From NCBI RefSeq assembly GCF_021729155.1, contig NZ_JAJQYA010000006.1:109486-173485 (forward strand): a DNA stretch of 64,000 bases. Direction: 5' to 3'. Below, in pieces: positions 35,188 to 44,890 of the stretch. The stretch comes from Membranihabitans marinus. GTDB taxonomy: Bacteria; Bacteroidota; Bacteroidia; Chitinophagales; Saprospiraceae. The translations under genes were made by a program, and so were the position numbers. Within the stretch, counting starts at the first letter, position 1. Each line of letters begins with the position of its first letter. Below the pieces are notes generated by a model that saw nothing but the letters and a program-made list of their open reading frames with translations, ran no database searches and was not told the origin of the DNA.

Positions 35188-36105
35188 ATGAAGGAAAATG
35201 AAGAAATAGCCTTCTTTGAAAGGGTGGTAGATTTGTATAATGCATTGGGTATTCCGATAGAACAAAACAGTCAGTTCTCAATGAATAATTTATTGGATAT
35301 ACACAAAATCATTCCATATAAATCCCCAGTATTTAGGACGAATTATTATTCTTTTATATTTATAAAAAACGGCAAAGGCAACTATACCACAGATGAACAA
35401 ACCTTTGATTATGGACCGAGAACCATATATTTTACCAATCCCGGGCACATAAAATCATTTGAATTTTTAGAATTGGATGAGGCTTATCTTATTACCTTTA
35501 GCGAAGAGTTTTTAAAAACGAATCTGCATCAGAATATTTTTAATGATTTTCCATTTTTGCTTTCAGAGACTGTGCCACCGCAAAGCCCCAATGCCAAACA
35601 ATATCTTGAAATAGAAAATATCTACCTTCAAATACTGAAAGAATATGAGAGTAAATCTTTGTACAAAAATAAAATCATATGTAATCTTCTCGTAGCCTTA
35701 TTATTTAAGATAAAAGCTCTTTTCTGGCAAAACTACTATCCAATAGAAGAGGGAAGTAACCATTCTAAAATTGTCAAAAAATTCAAAGAAAACCTAGAAC
35801 AGCACTATACGGATTTGATTAAGAATAAAACAGAAATTATATTATACCCACAAGATTATGCGAGGTATCAAATGCTCAATCCCAGTTATTTTAGCCAGGT
35901 GATAAAAAGCAAAACGGGGAAGTCTCCCAGTCATTGGATAAATGAAAGAACTACATCATACGCCAAAGCATTGTTGCAAAACACGTCGAGATCTATAAAA
36001 GAGATAACATTTGGATTGGGATTTTCCGAAACTGCTCACTTTAGTAAGTTTTTCAAGAAGCAAACTGGCCTTTCACCTTCAGCGTATCGAAAAACCCTAA
36101 CCTAA
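35188..36105 (+). CDS. AraC-family transcriptional regulator
   Basis: 305 residues. The N-terminal half is a cupin-like sensing domain (YYSFIFIKNGKGNYTTDEQTFDYGPRTIYFTNPGHIKSFEF...AYLITFSEEFL). The last 100 residues hold two helix-turn-helix units: YQMLNPSYFSQVIKSKTGKSPSHWINERTTSYAKALLQNTSRSIKEITFGLGFSETAHFSKFFKKQTGLSPSAYRK, the AraC DNA-binding signature. It is followed after 91 bp by an SDR gene on the same strand, which it may regulate; this pairing is common in Bacteroidota. The effector is unknown. Confidence 0.92.
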   Translation: MKENEEIAFFERVVDLYNALGIPIEQNSQFSMNNLLDIHKIIPYKSPVFRTNYYSFIFIKNGKGNYTTDEQTFDYGPRTIYFTNPGHIKSFEFLELDEAYLITFSEEFLKTNLHQNIFNDFPFLLSETVPPQSPNAKQYLEIENIYLQILKEYESKSLYKNKIICNLLVALLFKIKALFWQNYYPIEEGSNHSKIVKKFKENLEQHYTDLIKNKTEIILYPQDYARYQMLNPSYFSQVIKSKTGKSPSHWINERTTSYAKALLQNTSRSIKEITFGLGFSETAHFSKFFKKQTGLSPSAYRKTLT

Positions 36106-36196
36106 AAAATGTATAAGTCAAGCTAAAAATCATACAACAAAGTAAAACCTTGTTGCCCTTACTTTTATGCTATTATTGAATTAAACATAATTTGAA

Positions 36197-36952
36197 ATGG
36201 CAAAAATAGATTTAAAAGACAAGGTAGTTTTGGTAGCTGGGGGAGCAAAAAATCTCGGGGGATTAATTAGCAGAGAAGTGGCAAAACAAGGTTCTGATGT
36301 TGTTATACATTTTAACAGCGATAGCACATTAGCCGATGCAGATGAGACAGTGAAGGCAGTAGAAGAATTGGGTAGAAAAGCCATCTTAATACAAAGTGAT
36401 TTGACTAAGGCCGAAAACGTAAAGGCATTATTTCAAACTGCAACAGAACATTTTGGAAGAGTAGATGTGGCGATAAATACCGTGGGAATGGTTTTGAAAA
36501 AACCGTTTTCAGAAACCACAGAAAAAGAATTTGATACCATGTCTGCTGTCAACAGCAAGTCGGCTTATTTTTTTCTACAAGAAGCTGGAAAAACGCTAGA
36601 AGATAACGGTAAAATCATTACTATAGTTACTTCTTTATTGGGCGCTTTTACGGGGTTGTATTCAACCTATGCTGGAGGGAAGGCACCAGTAGAACACTAT
36701 ACGAGAGCGGCATCTAAAGAATTTGGAGGAAGAGGTATTTCCGTCAATGCGGTTGGGCCAGGACCTATGGACACGGCTTTCTTTTACGGTCAAGAATCAC
36801 CAGATGCAGTAGCGTATCACAAGTCAGCTTCTGCCCTTGGGGGATTGACTAAAATCGAAGATATCGTTCCGATTGTTACATTTTTGGCAACCGATGGTTG
36901 GTGGATAACTGGACAAACCATATTGGCCAACGGGGGGTACACCACAAAATAA
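36197..36952 (+). CDS. Short-chain dehydrogenase/reductase
   Basis: 251 residues, classical SDR length. The Rossmann motif VLVAGGAKNLGGLISREVA is a slightly unusual TGxxxGxG variant. NTVG stands for NNAG, and the active site is Ser (VTSLLGAF) with Tyr-x-x-x-Lys (TYAGGKAPVEHYTRAASKEF). The C-terminus ends in WWITGQTILANGGYTTK. It is an NAD(P)-dependent oxidoreductase. Substrate unknown. It lies after an AraC-family gene that may control it. Confidence 0.92.
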   Translation: MAKIDLKDKVVLVAGGAKNLGGLISREVAKQGSDVVIHFNSDSTLADADETVKAVEELGRKAILIQSDLTKAENVKALFQTATEHFGRVDVAINTVGMVLKKPFSETTEKEFDTMSAVNSKSAYFFLQEAGKTLEDNGKIITIVTSLLGAFTGLYSTYAGGKAPVEHYTRAASKEFGGRGISVNAVGPGPMDTAFFYGQESPDAVAYHKSASALGGLTKIEDIVPIVTFLATDGWWITGQTILANGGYTTK

Positions 36953-37032
36953 AATAGCTTTTACTGGAAGTAACGATAATGAGCTTGGTTGTGAATGTGC
37001 AATCAAGCTCATTGTCATAAAATAATTTAACG

Positions 37033-37281
37033 ATGTATTTATCGATCATTTCCAACAACTATTTTTGCAATGCCATTGAGGCATTGCAAAATTGCCATCA
37101 ATCAAAGTATTCGTATTTTACTAAAAATCCTAAAATGACTGATGATGGAAACCCTAAAGATTTTGACAAGTTTTTCAAAGCTGCATTGGGAGAGGAAAAA
37201 TTTCTGACCATAGATAAGGTAGAAGATGATGGAAAAAGTATTTATGGTAACTTTTATGCAGGACAATGGGCTAGTTTTTAG
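37033..37281 (+). CDS. Possible small hypothetical protein
   Basis: 82 residues from 37033, or 48 from the ATG at 37135 (MTDDGNPKDFDKFFKAALGEEKFLTIDKVEDDGKSIYGNFYAGQWASF). The second half looks like a genuine protein (alternating charged and aromatic residues), the first half does not. No family recognised. It could be the surviving end of a decayed gene after the SDR. Confidence 0.3.
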   Translation: MYLSIISNNYFCNAIEALQNCHQSKYSYFTKNPKMTDDGNPKDFDKFFKAALGEEKFLTIDKVEDDGKSIYGNFYAGQWASF

Positions 37282-37669
37282 GTGTATTTTAAATTTTATA
37301 GAGGTTCAAATGGAAAATTTCATCGTTTAGATATTGGTCAATCCAACAAATAAATTATCCATAAATAAAGGGTTATAACCGTAAGAATGCAATTTATTGT
37401 ACGGTTCAGAGACTTGACGTCTTATATCAAATGAATTTATAGTTAAACCGTAACTATAAATTCATCGGGTATTACATCCATTCGAAGGTTACATACTTTT
37501 AATCCATCAATATCGCATTCAATATAGTGGTCTTGATTTATACTATGATGGCAGAATGTAAATTTTAAATTCGAAACCTATAAAAATTATACATCGGTAA
37601 AAACAAATGCAATGTTGTTGCATTTATTTTTATATTTGCATCTTTGTTGCATTTAAAACAGCTATATCA
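37282..37669. other. Leader region of the TonB receptor operon, with a perfect hairpin
   Basis: ATGAATTTATAGTTA at 37431-37445 and its exact complement at 37451-37465 form a 15-bp hairpin with the loop AACCG and no T-run. The -7 box TATATTTG at 37631-37638 lies 32 bp before the preferred TTG start. The hairpin may be an operator or mRNA element controlling this transport operon. Nothing else was recognised. Confidence 0.45.
37631..37638 (+). promoter_or_regulatory. Bacteroidota -7 box (TATATTTG) of the receptor operon
   Basis: A perfect TAnnTTTG octamer. Transcription would begin near 37645, downstream of the ATG at 37607, which is why the TTG at 37670 was chosen as the receptor's start. TTG triplets lie 11-15 bp upstream, closer than the usual 19 bp. 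Confidence 0.4.
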
Positions 37670-40009
37670 TTGCGAATCCCCCATATTCTAATACCAGTGT
37701 TTTTGTTTTGGTCTGTCTTTTTATCCGGACAGAATAACCTCGTAGGCACCATCTTCGACGAAGAGAATAAAGCCCTTCCAGGAGTAACTGTTTTGGTTGA
37801 AAACACCGATTATTTTTCCATAACCGATGATGATGGTGTGTTTGAAATTCATGGATTAGAGGCTGGTAATTATAGAATTTTGGCTTCTTATTTGGGATAT
37901 GAAGACTATGTATCTGTTGTAAAGCTTCCTTTGGATCAAAAGTCGACACTTAGGATTGTTTTAAAAGAACAGGCATTGATATTTGACCAAGTCAGAATAT
38001 CGGCCCAATCCGAAGCTGCCGACCTCAAAACGAGCAGTCAGAGTGTTTCAGTCTTAGAGACGAAAACGCTTTATAACCAAAGTAATAATACCGCAGATAT
38101 TTTAAATAAAATTTCCGGAGTAAAGGTGAGACAGTCTGGAGGACTGGGAAGTAATGCAGACATTTTTATAAACGGAATGTCTGGTAAACAGATCAAATTT
38201 TTTATGGACGGTATACCCTTGTCCTACTTTGGTTCTGGAATGAGTCTAAATGTTCTTCCCATCAACATTATGGAGAGGATTGAAGTCTATAAAGGCATGG
38301 TTCCAGTAAATTTGGGAGCCGATGCTCTTGGAGGGGCTATAAATGTCGTGACGAGACAAGATATGTCGAGTTACCTCGATTTGTCATATTCTATGGGTTC
38401 TTTTAATACCCATAAAGGGAATTTTAGTTCTCAGTATAGCGATCTCAAAAAGGGATGGTTTGTAGGTTTGCAATCTTTTGTAAATCACTCTGATAACAAC
38501 TACAAAGTGGATGTAGAAATCCCCGATGAATTTGGTAATCCGCAGTCTGCTACCGTCAATAGATTTCACGATGATTACACCAATTATATGGTGAATTTTC
38601 AAATGGGGTTGTTCGACAAAAAATGGGTGGATCGTATGGCATTCGGGGCAAGGATAAGTGGAACGGAACGAGATATTCAGCACAATGCCGTTATGGCACA
38701 ACCCTATGGGCAAGCTCATAACAATGAAAATACGAAAGGTATAAACCTTGAATACGCATTTGAAACTCCAGACAATTCCATGAGATTTAAATGGTTTGGC
38801 GCTATTAATTACACCAGTGGATATTTTGTCGATACTACGTTGAATGCCTACACTTGGGATGGCGAAGTGTATCAGAGACGGACTGATGGTGGAGAGTTGT
38901 CGGCATCTCGAAATTTATTGAGCTTAGATTCTAAAGGTCACTTAAGCCGTTTTAACTGGAATTACAATGTCTCTGACAATAGTGAGTTGACCTTGAATGT
39001 ATTTACATCGTGGTTTCATAGAGTGGGGGAAGATCCTCTAGCCGCTGCATTTTACGGGGAAGATTTTTATAAAAACCCTGTCTCGCTTTTCAAAAATGCT
39101 ACAGGTTTAGCTTACCAACATTACTTCTTTGATCGAAAATTATCGACCTATACCTCATTAAAGCATTTTTCCTTTAAGGCTGATGGATATGCGATACAGA
39201 ACCTGGAATACATTCCCAACCAACAGGAAGTGTCTAAATTTGGATATTCACAGGCCATTCGCTATCAATTGTCAGATCATTGGTCGGTTAAATCTTCATA
39301 TGAATACGCCACTCGTCTTCCCGATGAGTCGGAGCTATTTGGAGATTTTATTCTTGTGCGACCCAATCCATTTTTAAATCCGGAAGTCAGCCATAACCTC
39401 AATGTTGAAGGTAGCTATGATGGGGATAAATACCATGCTGAAATTCGCGGATTCTATCGCTTCAACGACGATGTAATATGGTTGCGAACTTCACAGTTTT
39501 TCGCCCAGTATCAGAACCTGCTTCGCGCAGAGATACGAGGAGTGGAGATGGCTTTTACCTATCTCCCTATTCCGTCACTGAGTCTGGGTCTTAATGGGAC
39601 GTTTCAAGATCTCAGAAATAAATCTTCTAATAGCAGTGCAGGCACAGTGGACAATCGATATTACAATGCACGACTGCCAAACATTCCTTATTTATTTGGA
39701 AATGCTAGGATTCGATACACTTTGGAAGACTTTGTAAAACCGGATTGCGATTTGCAACTTTATTGGTCTGGTAGTTATGTAAGGGAATTTTATCTCTATT
39801 GGGCAGTGGATGGCAACGAGGAGCAAAAAAATATTATACCCAGTCAATTTGTACAGAATGCTGGAGTTTCATGGCTGTTGCAAGAACAGAAATTTTCTAT
39901 TGCTGCAGAAATCCACAATCTGGGAAACATAAAAGCGTACGACAATTTTAGTGTCCAGCGCCCCGGAAGATCTTTCTACATCACTTTGCGAACATTTTTA
40001 AAAAAATAA
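37670..40009 (+). CDS. TonB-dependent outer-membrane receptor
   Basis: About 779 residues from the TTG at 37670 (MRIPHILIPVFLFWSVFLSGQ, a good signal peptide); the ATG at 37607 would precede the likely promoter. A carboxypeptidase-regulatory domain (LVGTIFDEENKALPGVTVLVENTDYFSITDDDGVFEIHGL) leads into a plug (LYNQSNNTADILNKISGVKVRQSGGLGSNADIFINGMSGKQIKFFMDGIP, RIEVYKGMVPVNLGADALGGAINVVTRQ) and a barrel ending RSFYITLRTFLKK. It is the siderophore-receptor type, not SusC-like. A DUF4374 lipoprotein and ABC genes follow, suggesting uptake of a metal chelate or small peptide. Confidence 0.9.
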   Translation: MRIPHILIPVFLFWSVFLSGQNNLVGTIFDEENKALPGVTVLVENTDYFSITDDDGVFEIHGLEAGNYRILASYLGYEDYVSVVKLPLDQKSTLRIVLKEQALIFDQVRISAQSEAADLKTSSQSVSVLETKTLYNQSNNTADILNKISGVKVRQSGGLGSNADIFINGMSGKQIKFFMDGIPLSYFGSGMSLNVLPINIMERIEVYKGMVPVNLGADALGGAINVVTRQDMSSYLDLSYSMGSFNTHKGNFSSQYSDLKKGWFVGLQSFVNHSDNNYKVDVEIPDEFGNPQSATVNRFHDDYTNYMVNFQMGLFDKKWVDRMAFGARISGTERDIQHNAVMAQPYGQAHNNENTKGINLEYAFETPDNSMRFKWFGAINYTSGYFVDTTLNAYTWDGEVYQRRTDGGELSASRNLLSLDSKGHLSRFNWNYNVSDNSELTLNVFTSWFHRVGEDPLAAAFYGEDFYKNPVSLFKNATGLAYQHYFFDRKLSTYTSLKHFSFKADGYAIQNLEYIPNQQEVSKFGYSQAIRYQLSDHWSVKSSYEYATRLPDESELFGDFILVRPNPFLNPEVSHNLNVEGSYDGDKYHAEIRGFYRFNDDVIWLRTSQFFAQYQNLLRAEIRGVEMAFTYLPIPSLSLGLNGTFQDLRNKSSNSSAGTVDNRYYNARLPNIPYLFGNARIRYTLEDFVKPDCDLQLYWSGSYVREFYLYWAVDGNEEQKNIIPSQFVQNAGVSWLLQEQKFSIAAEIHNLGNIKAYDNFSVQRPGRSFYITLRTFLKK

Positions 40010-40021
40010 TAAACAATAGAT

Positions 40022-41242
40022 ATGAAAAATAGATTATTAAATCTTAAACGAATTTTATGGATGATCTTCCCCATAGCCATCGCATTTGCGAGTTGTGAAA
40101 AAGATGAAGAAGTAACGCCTTCAGTAGATCCGGATCCGGATCCAGCAGTAGAAATTAAATATGCTTTGTCGACCATTAGTGGAGCTTATCCCAATACCAC
40201 TACTTATATTCAAGGTCTAGAGAATTTGGATTTTACTACTATAGACAATGACAATGCGATAGAACTTACCAATAGTGGTGAAATGATTCAATTTGGTGAA
40301 AATGTCTTTGCAACCCCTTTTGGAGCACCAGCCAACTTAGTGAAGTACGCTTTTGATGAAGATGGGATCCCTAGAGAGGAGGAGAGAATTATTGTGCCGG
40401 GATCAAATGTTTTTTCAACACTGTATTTTGAAAGCGAAGAAAAAGCATACGCAACTCTATCTGGGGGACTTTCCAAATTAATTGTATTCAATCCTTCTAC
40501 CATGCGTATTACTGGTGAGGTTAATCTCTCTCAAGTTTCCTCTCATTTCCCAGAAGCGACTCGGACATACTACCTTGCTATAGAAGAACGCGATGGAAAA
40601 CTGTATATGGGAGTTCATTTTGAGAAAAATTTTGTTCCGGTAAATGATTCTGCTTATGTGGCCATCATTGATTTAGCTTCCAATAGTTTTGAAAAACTTA
40701 TTTCTGACGGAAGAACAGGTATGATATTTGGAGGTTCAGGACCTAACTCAGGTATTTTTAAAGATTCTAATGGGGATATTTATATTCAAGGAAAAGGAAC
40801 GCTAAATGAAGGGGGAACTTCACCGAGTGGATTGTTGAGGATTAAAAATGGAGAAAGCGAATTTGACGCAGATTACTTTTTTAATATGGAGGCAGCTACT
40901 GGTAGTTTATGTTATGGAATTTCCTATTTTAGTGATGACGAAGTCTTTACGGCACGTGTTGAAGACGCCAGTGATTTTTGGGAATACTTAACAGGGCAGC
41001 CTCAATTTAAATATTATAAAGTGGATTATAAGAACGCTGAATCTCTCGGTGCTGTTGATCTGCCGACAACGTATTCTTCTCGCTATATGGTTATCCAAAG
41101 TCAAGATGAAAATACCTTGTTGTTTACCACTGCGACCAACGATGAAAATGCAGTCTACACATACGATATAAATACTGGCGACACCGCGAAGAAGTTTGTG
41201 TCCACTGGAGGTTATATTTCCGGCTTGCAGGTATTGGAGTAA
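40022..41242 (+). CDS. DUF4374-family lipoprotein
   Basis: 406 residues. Lipoprotein signal with lipid Cys after SNIAFAS (MIFPIAIAFASC). A short acidic linker with DPDPDP precedes a beta-propeller-like domain (GENVFATPFGAPANLVKYAFDEDG, LYFESEEKAYATLSGGLSKLIVFNPSTMRITGEVNLS, DGKLYMGVHFEKNF, IQSQDENTLLFTTATNDE). This matches DUF4374 proteins, found beside TonB receptors for siderophores or peptides. It sits 12 bp after the receptor gene and 7 bp before the ABC ATPase gene. It may be the surface ligand-binding subunit. Confidence 0.8.
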   Translation: MKNRLLNLKRILWMIFPIAIAFASCEKDEEVTPSVDPDPDPAVEIKYALSTISGAYPNTTTYIQGLENLDFTTIDNDNAIELTNSGEMIQFGENVFATPFGAPANLVKYAFDEDGIPREEERIIVPGSNVFSTLYFESEEKAYATLSGGLSKLIVFNPSTMRITGEVNLSQVSSHFPEATRTYYLAIEERDGKLYMGVHFEKNFVPVNDSAYVAIIDLASNSFEKLISDGRTGMIFGGSGPNSGIFKDSNGDIYIQGKGTLNEGGTSPSGLLRIKNGESEFDADYFFNMEAATGSLCYGISYFSDDEVFTARVEDASDFWEYLTGQPQFKYYKVDYKNAESLGAVDLPTTYSSRYMVIQSQDENTLLFTTATNDENAVYTYDINTGDTAKKFVSTGGYISGLQVLE

Positions 41243-41249
41243 TAGATAA

Positions 41250-42011
41250 ATGGTGACCATGCTAGAGACTAAAAATCTAACAAAGAAATTCGGAGATTTT
41301 ACTGCCCTTCACAATTTAAACCTCAAAGTCAACTCTGGGGAGATTTTCTGTTTATTGGGCGCCAATGGTGCGGGAAAATCGACGACCATCAATCTCTTCC
41401 TCAATTTTTTAAAGCCTAGTTCGGGACAAGCATTGATCGATGGTTTAGATGTTTGCCAATATCCGTTGGAGACGAAAAGCCGATTTACCTATATTCCAGA
41501 AAATCTTCGACTTTATCCTCAATTAACAGGGTTAGAGAATTTGGATTTTTTTTATGGCTTATCTCATACACAAAATCAGGGATTGCCCAACACTGGTAAG
41601 GTCTCAAAAGATCAATTAATAGAGGTGTTAAATGAGGCAGGACTGCCGAGTGAATTTTTACATAGAAGGGTGAGTAGTTATTCTAAGGGGATGAGACAAA
41701 AGGTGGGAATTGCTCTAGCGATGGTGAAAAATGCCCAAGTATTGCTTCTGGACGAGCCTACATCTGGACTAGACCCACAAGCGAGCAATGAATTTTCTGA
41801 ACTATTAATTCGAATGAAGTCCAAGGGTGTTGCCATACTTATGGCCACCCATGACCTTTGGCGAGCTAGGGATACAGGAAGCCATATAGGGATCATGAAG
41901 CAAGGACATCTATTGGAATCTTTCGAAGCCACCACCATTTCTCATAGCGATCTCGAATCTCTTTATCTAAGCCATATGTACAGACACAAAACTCCTATAC
42001 GTGAAGAATAG
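41250..42011 (+). CDS. ABC transporter ATP-binding protein
   Basis: 253 residues (MVTMLETKNLTKKFGDF; the second ATG at 41259 may be the true start). Walker A GANGAGKST (about residues 37-45), Q-loop near YIPENLRLYPQL, signature VSSYSKGMRQKVGIALAM, Walker B VLLLDEPTSGLDP, and the switch His in ATHDL. It is the ABC-2 exporter type with an extended C-terminus. It overlaps the start of the first permease gene by 11 bp, so the two are translationally coupled. Confidence 0.95.
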   Translation: MVTMLETKNLTKKFGDFTALHNLNLKVNSGEIFCLLGANGAGKSTTINLFLNFLKPSSGQALIDGLDVCQYPLETKSRFTYIPENLRLYPQLTGLENLDFFYGLSHTQNQGLPNTGKVSKDQLIEVLNEAGLPSEFLHRRVSSYSKGMRQKVGIALAMVKNAQVLLLDEPTSGLDPQASNEFSELLIRMKSKGVAILMATHDLWRARDTGSHIGIMKQGHLLESFEATTISHSDLESLYLSHMYRHKTPIREE

Positions 42012-43458
42012 TGCGATATACCGTATTGTGATAAAGGATTTTGTCGTATCCATACGGAGTGGGAAATTTTGGACTTTGGCTGGATTTGTATTCATCTTTG
42101 CCAGTGTGTCCTTGTGGTTGGGGCAAAGCCAATACAACAGAGTGTCTACGATAAAAGCGGAAGCAATACAACAGGCCCGTCATCAATGGGAAAACCAGGG
42201 TGAAAAAAATCCTCACGGAGCCGGACATTTTGGCTCAGTGGCTTTTAAACCAATTACCCCTTTGTATATGATAGAGGCCGGGCTTACCGATTATGTAGGG
42301 GAATGGGTTTACTTAGAAACACATAAACAAAACAGTGCTGAAAAACGACCAGCCAATGATCGTTCCGTATTATTTCGATTTGGTCAAATTACCCCAGGAT
42401 TCCTTTTTCGTTTTCTTATTCCCTTATTTGTAATCTTACTCGGTTACTCGACATTTAGTTCCGAAAAAGAGCAAAATACACTTCGGATGCTATTGAGTCA
42501 AAGTATCACATCTAAGGAGCTATTTTATGGCAAATTGCTCAGTATGTTTCTACAATTGGCCATCATGATTGTGCCGGTTTTTCTGGTGACGATGGGCATG
42601 TTTCTGATGCAAGACTTTAGCCCATTTATCCCCCATATGTTTATCTTGTTTATGGCATATGTGTTATATCTGTCTACATTTGTTTTCATTGCTATTGGCA
42701 TATCTGCAAGATCTCGAACCTCGGGGAGTGCTCTAATTTTGTTGTTTGCATTTTGGTTGATATCCACGATTTTAATCCCAAGGTTAACAGTGACCATATC
42801 GGAGATACTCTCACCGCCATTTTCATCATTTGATCTAAAGGTGACTCATGATGAGAAGCAGGACAATAAATATGTGTATGGATATAAAGGAAGGGATGAT
42901 TTTTCGGAAATGTATGCTGAAATTGAAAGCGAGTTGATGCAGGAATACGGTGTTGGCGATGCCGATAGTCTAGAGGTAAATCCATTCGGTTTTGCGATAG
43001 AAAAAACAGAGGAAGAAGGACAGATAATTTATGATAAAACCTTTGGTCAAATCAACGATTTGTACAAAAGTCAAAATAAACTCCATCGAAAGAGTGTAGC
43101 ATTCTCTCCTTTGTCTGCCTTGCATTTTTTGTCCATGGGGCTGGCCCATAATGATCTCCAAGCCCATGAAGATTTTCTAGATCAGGCCGAGGAATATCGA
43201 CGAGATTTGATGAAAACACTGAATATGGATATTGCGTACAATTCGAGAAAGGGCAAAAACAACGAAGAGGGGAATAGTCACTTGCCCTATGTTCAGGGTG
43301 AAGAGTTTTGGAAAAGTATCCGAACATTTGAATACGATGAACTGGGGCTGATCAAGATAATAAGTAACCATAAATACGATGTAATTTCTCTTTTTCTTTG
43401 GTTTTTCGCTTCTGCTTTTTTTGCTAATTGGTCTGTAAAAAAACTAAAAATTAATTGA
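42001..43458 (+). CDS. ABC-2 / DUF3526 permease 1
   Basis: 485 residues from a GTG that overlaps the end of the ATPase gene (MKNSAIYRIVIKDFVVSIRSGKFWTLAGFVFIFASVSLWLG). After a first membrane helix comes a large external domain, then a block of helices (FLFRFLIPLFVILLGYSTFSSEKEQNTLRMLLSQSITSKELFYGKLLSM, LAIMIVPVFLVTMGMFLM, MAYVLYLSTFVFIAIGISARSRTSGSALILLFAFWLISTILIPRL). A second external part and a last helix follow. This is the ABC-2 permease layout with the DUF3526-type external domain. The next gene is a paralogue, so a heterodimeric membrane part is likely. Confidence 0.85.
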   Translation: MKNSAIYRIVIKDFVVSIRSGKFWTLAGFVFIFASVSLWLGQSQYNRVSTIKAEAIQQARHQWENQGEKNPHGAGHFGSVAFKPITPLYMIEAGLTDYVGEWVYLETHKQNSAEKRPANDRSVLFRFGQITPGFLFRFLIPLFVILLGYSTFSSEKEQNTLRMLLSQSITSKELFYGKLLSMFLQLAIMIVPVFLVTMGMFLMQDFSPFIPHMFILFMAYVLYLSTFVFIAIGISARSRTSGSALILLFAFWLISTILIPRLTVTISEILSPPFSSFDLKVTHDEKQDNKYVYGYKGRDDFSEMYAEIESELMQEYGVGDADSLEVNPFGFAIEKTEEEGQIIYDKTFGQINDLYKSQNKLHRKSVAFSPLSALHFLSMGLAHNDLQAHEDFLDQAEEYRRDLMKTLNMDIAYNSRKGKNNEEGNSHLPYVQGEEFWKSIRTFEYDELGLIKIISNHKYDVISLFLWFFASAFFANWSVKKLKIN

Positions 43459-43459
43459 T

Positions 43460-44890
43460 TTGATTAGGCATATTTTCAAATACGAATGGAAAAAAGGGTG
43501 GGCAGATCGATCATTGATTATTGCCGGTTTTGCAATAGTACTTTTGACAGGTATATCCATTGAGAGTGGTATGCAATGGTTATCTTTTCAGCAGACTACA
43601 CTACAAAAGATAAATCGAGCGGAAGAAGTTCAGTTGACTACTATATTGAAGGACATAAAAAAATATGAATCCAATGATTCCGATACTACCTTTATTAAAC
43701 TCAATAGTCCCCAGCATCCTATTATCATGTATGCATCCAAAAGAGGGTATACTTCAAAGCCGCCCTCTGTCATGACGGGTTTTGCCATCGGACAATCCGA
43801 CCTGTATCCCTATTATAGACTCTTTACTGGTATTGAAGATCAACTTCTTCTCGTGGAAGATGAAATACAAAACCCGATGAATTTGCTTATAGGGAAACTG
43901 GATTTGGCCTTTGTTATCATTTATGTTTTACCCTTGATTGTAATCGCTTTAGGTTTTAATTTAATGTCAGGAGAAAGAGAGGCAGGCACCTTTAAATTAG
44001 TTAGGAATCAAGGTATACGGCCAAGAAAATATTTGTTATTCAAATTATTTTTTCGGTTTCTATGGATATTCGGTATATTCATCATATTCACCATTCTATA
44101 TACTGCGTTGAGATTTCCACAAATATTAAATATAAGCGGTATTGTTCTTTTAGCCAAGATCTTGGGACTAACGGCTCTCTATATATTGTTCTGGCATTCC
44201 TTGGTCTTTTTGGTTAATGCATATGGTAAAAATTCTGAAGTCAATGGTTTGGTATTGGTTGGATGTTGGGTATTTTATCTATTTCTCCTTCCTTCCATTA
44301 TTGGTACTATGGCAGAAATTTCTTTTCCTGTCCCTTCTCGGAATCTTCAGATATTGGAGGAGAGAAATCACAATATAAGTATAGATAGTGAAGAAGCTTT
44401 ACGGGATTATTTAAATCGTTTTCCAGAACTTGTACCCAAAAGTTTAGAAAAGGATTCTATACAATTAATTGATTGGTATCCAGGTTTTTTAGCCATGCAA
44501 GATTCGATATTTCAGTTGGATGGGCAGTATAAAAATCAAGTCTGGGATCAATTGATAGGTCAGCAGGAATGGGTGAAAAAGGCGGCATTTTTGTCTCCAG
44601 CCATAATGATGCGATTATCCTTAGATTTTATTTCTAAAAATGACCTCTTTCATTTTTCAACCTATCAGAAAAAACATGATGAATATATAGTGAAATGGCG
44701 TAAATACCTTGGGAAATATATTTTTCGTCAAAAAAAATTAGCCGCTACAGATTTGGAGGACCTGCCTCGGTGGTCTTTCGATTATCAACCCGATTCAAAT
44801 ATTTTTATTGGGATCTATGCGATTATTCTTACGGTAATGAGTTTAGTATGCGGTCTCGGTGCCAATCTAAAATTAAATAAAAATGATTAG
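43460..44890 (+). CDS. ABC-2 / DUF3526 permease 2
   Basis: 476 residues from a TTG one base after the previous stop (MIRHIFKYEWKKGWADRSLIIAGFAIVLLTGISIESG). The same plan as permease 1: N-terminal helix, external domain, helix block (LAFVIIYVLPLIVIALGFNLMSGEREAGTFKLVRNQGIRPRKYLLFKLFFRFLWIFGIFIIFTILYTAL, AKILGLTALYILFWHSLVFLVNAY, LVLVGCWVFYLFLLPSIIGTM), second external domain and a last helix. It overlaps the barrel gene downstream by 8 bp. With the ATPase and permease 1 it forms an ABC exporter or membrane remodelling pump. Confidence 0.85.
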   Translation: MIRHIFKYEWKKGWADRSLIIAGFAIVLLTGISIESGMQWLSFQQTTLQKINRAEEVQLTTILKDIKKYESNDSDTTFIKLNSPQHPIIMYASKRGYTSKPPSVMTGFAIGQSDLYPYYRLFTGIEDQLLLVEDEIQNPMNLLIGKLDLAFVIIYVLPLIVIALGFNLMSGEREAGTFKLVRNQGIRPRKYLLFKLFFRFLWIFGIFIIFTILYTALRFPQILNISGIVLLAKILGLTALYILFWHSLVFLVNAYGKNSEVNGLVLVGCWVFYLFLLPSIIGTMAEISFPVPSRNLQILEERNHNISIDSEEALRDYLNRFPELVPKSLEKDSIQLIDWYPGFLAMQDSIFQLDGQYKNQVWDQLIGQQEWVKKAAFLSPAIMMRLSLDFISKNDLFHFSTYQKKHDEYIVKWRKYLGKYIFRQKKLAATDLEDLPRWSFDYQPDSNIFIGIYAIILTVMSLVCGLGANLKLNKND

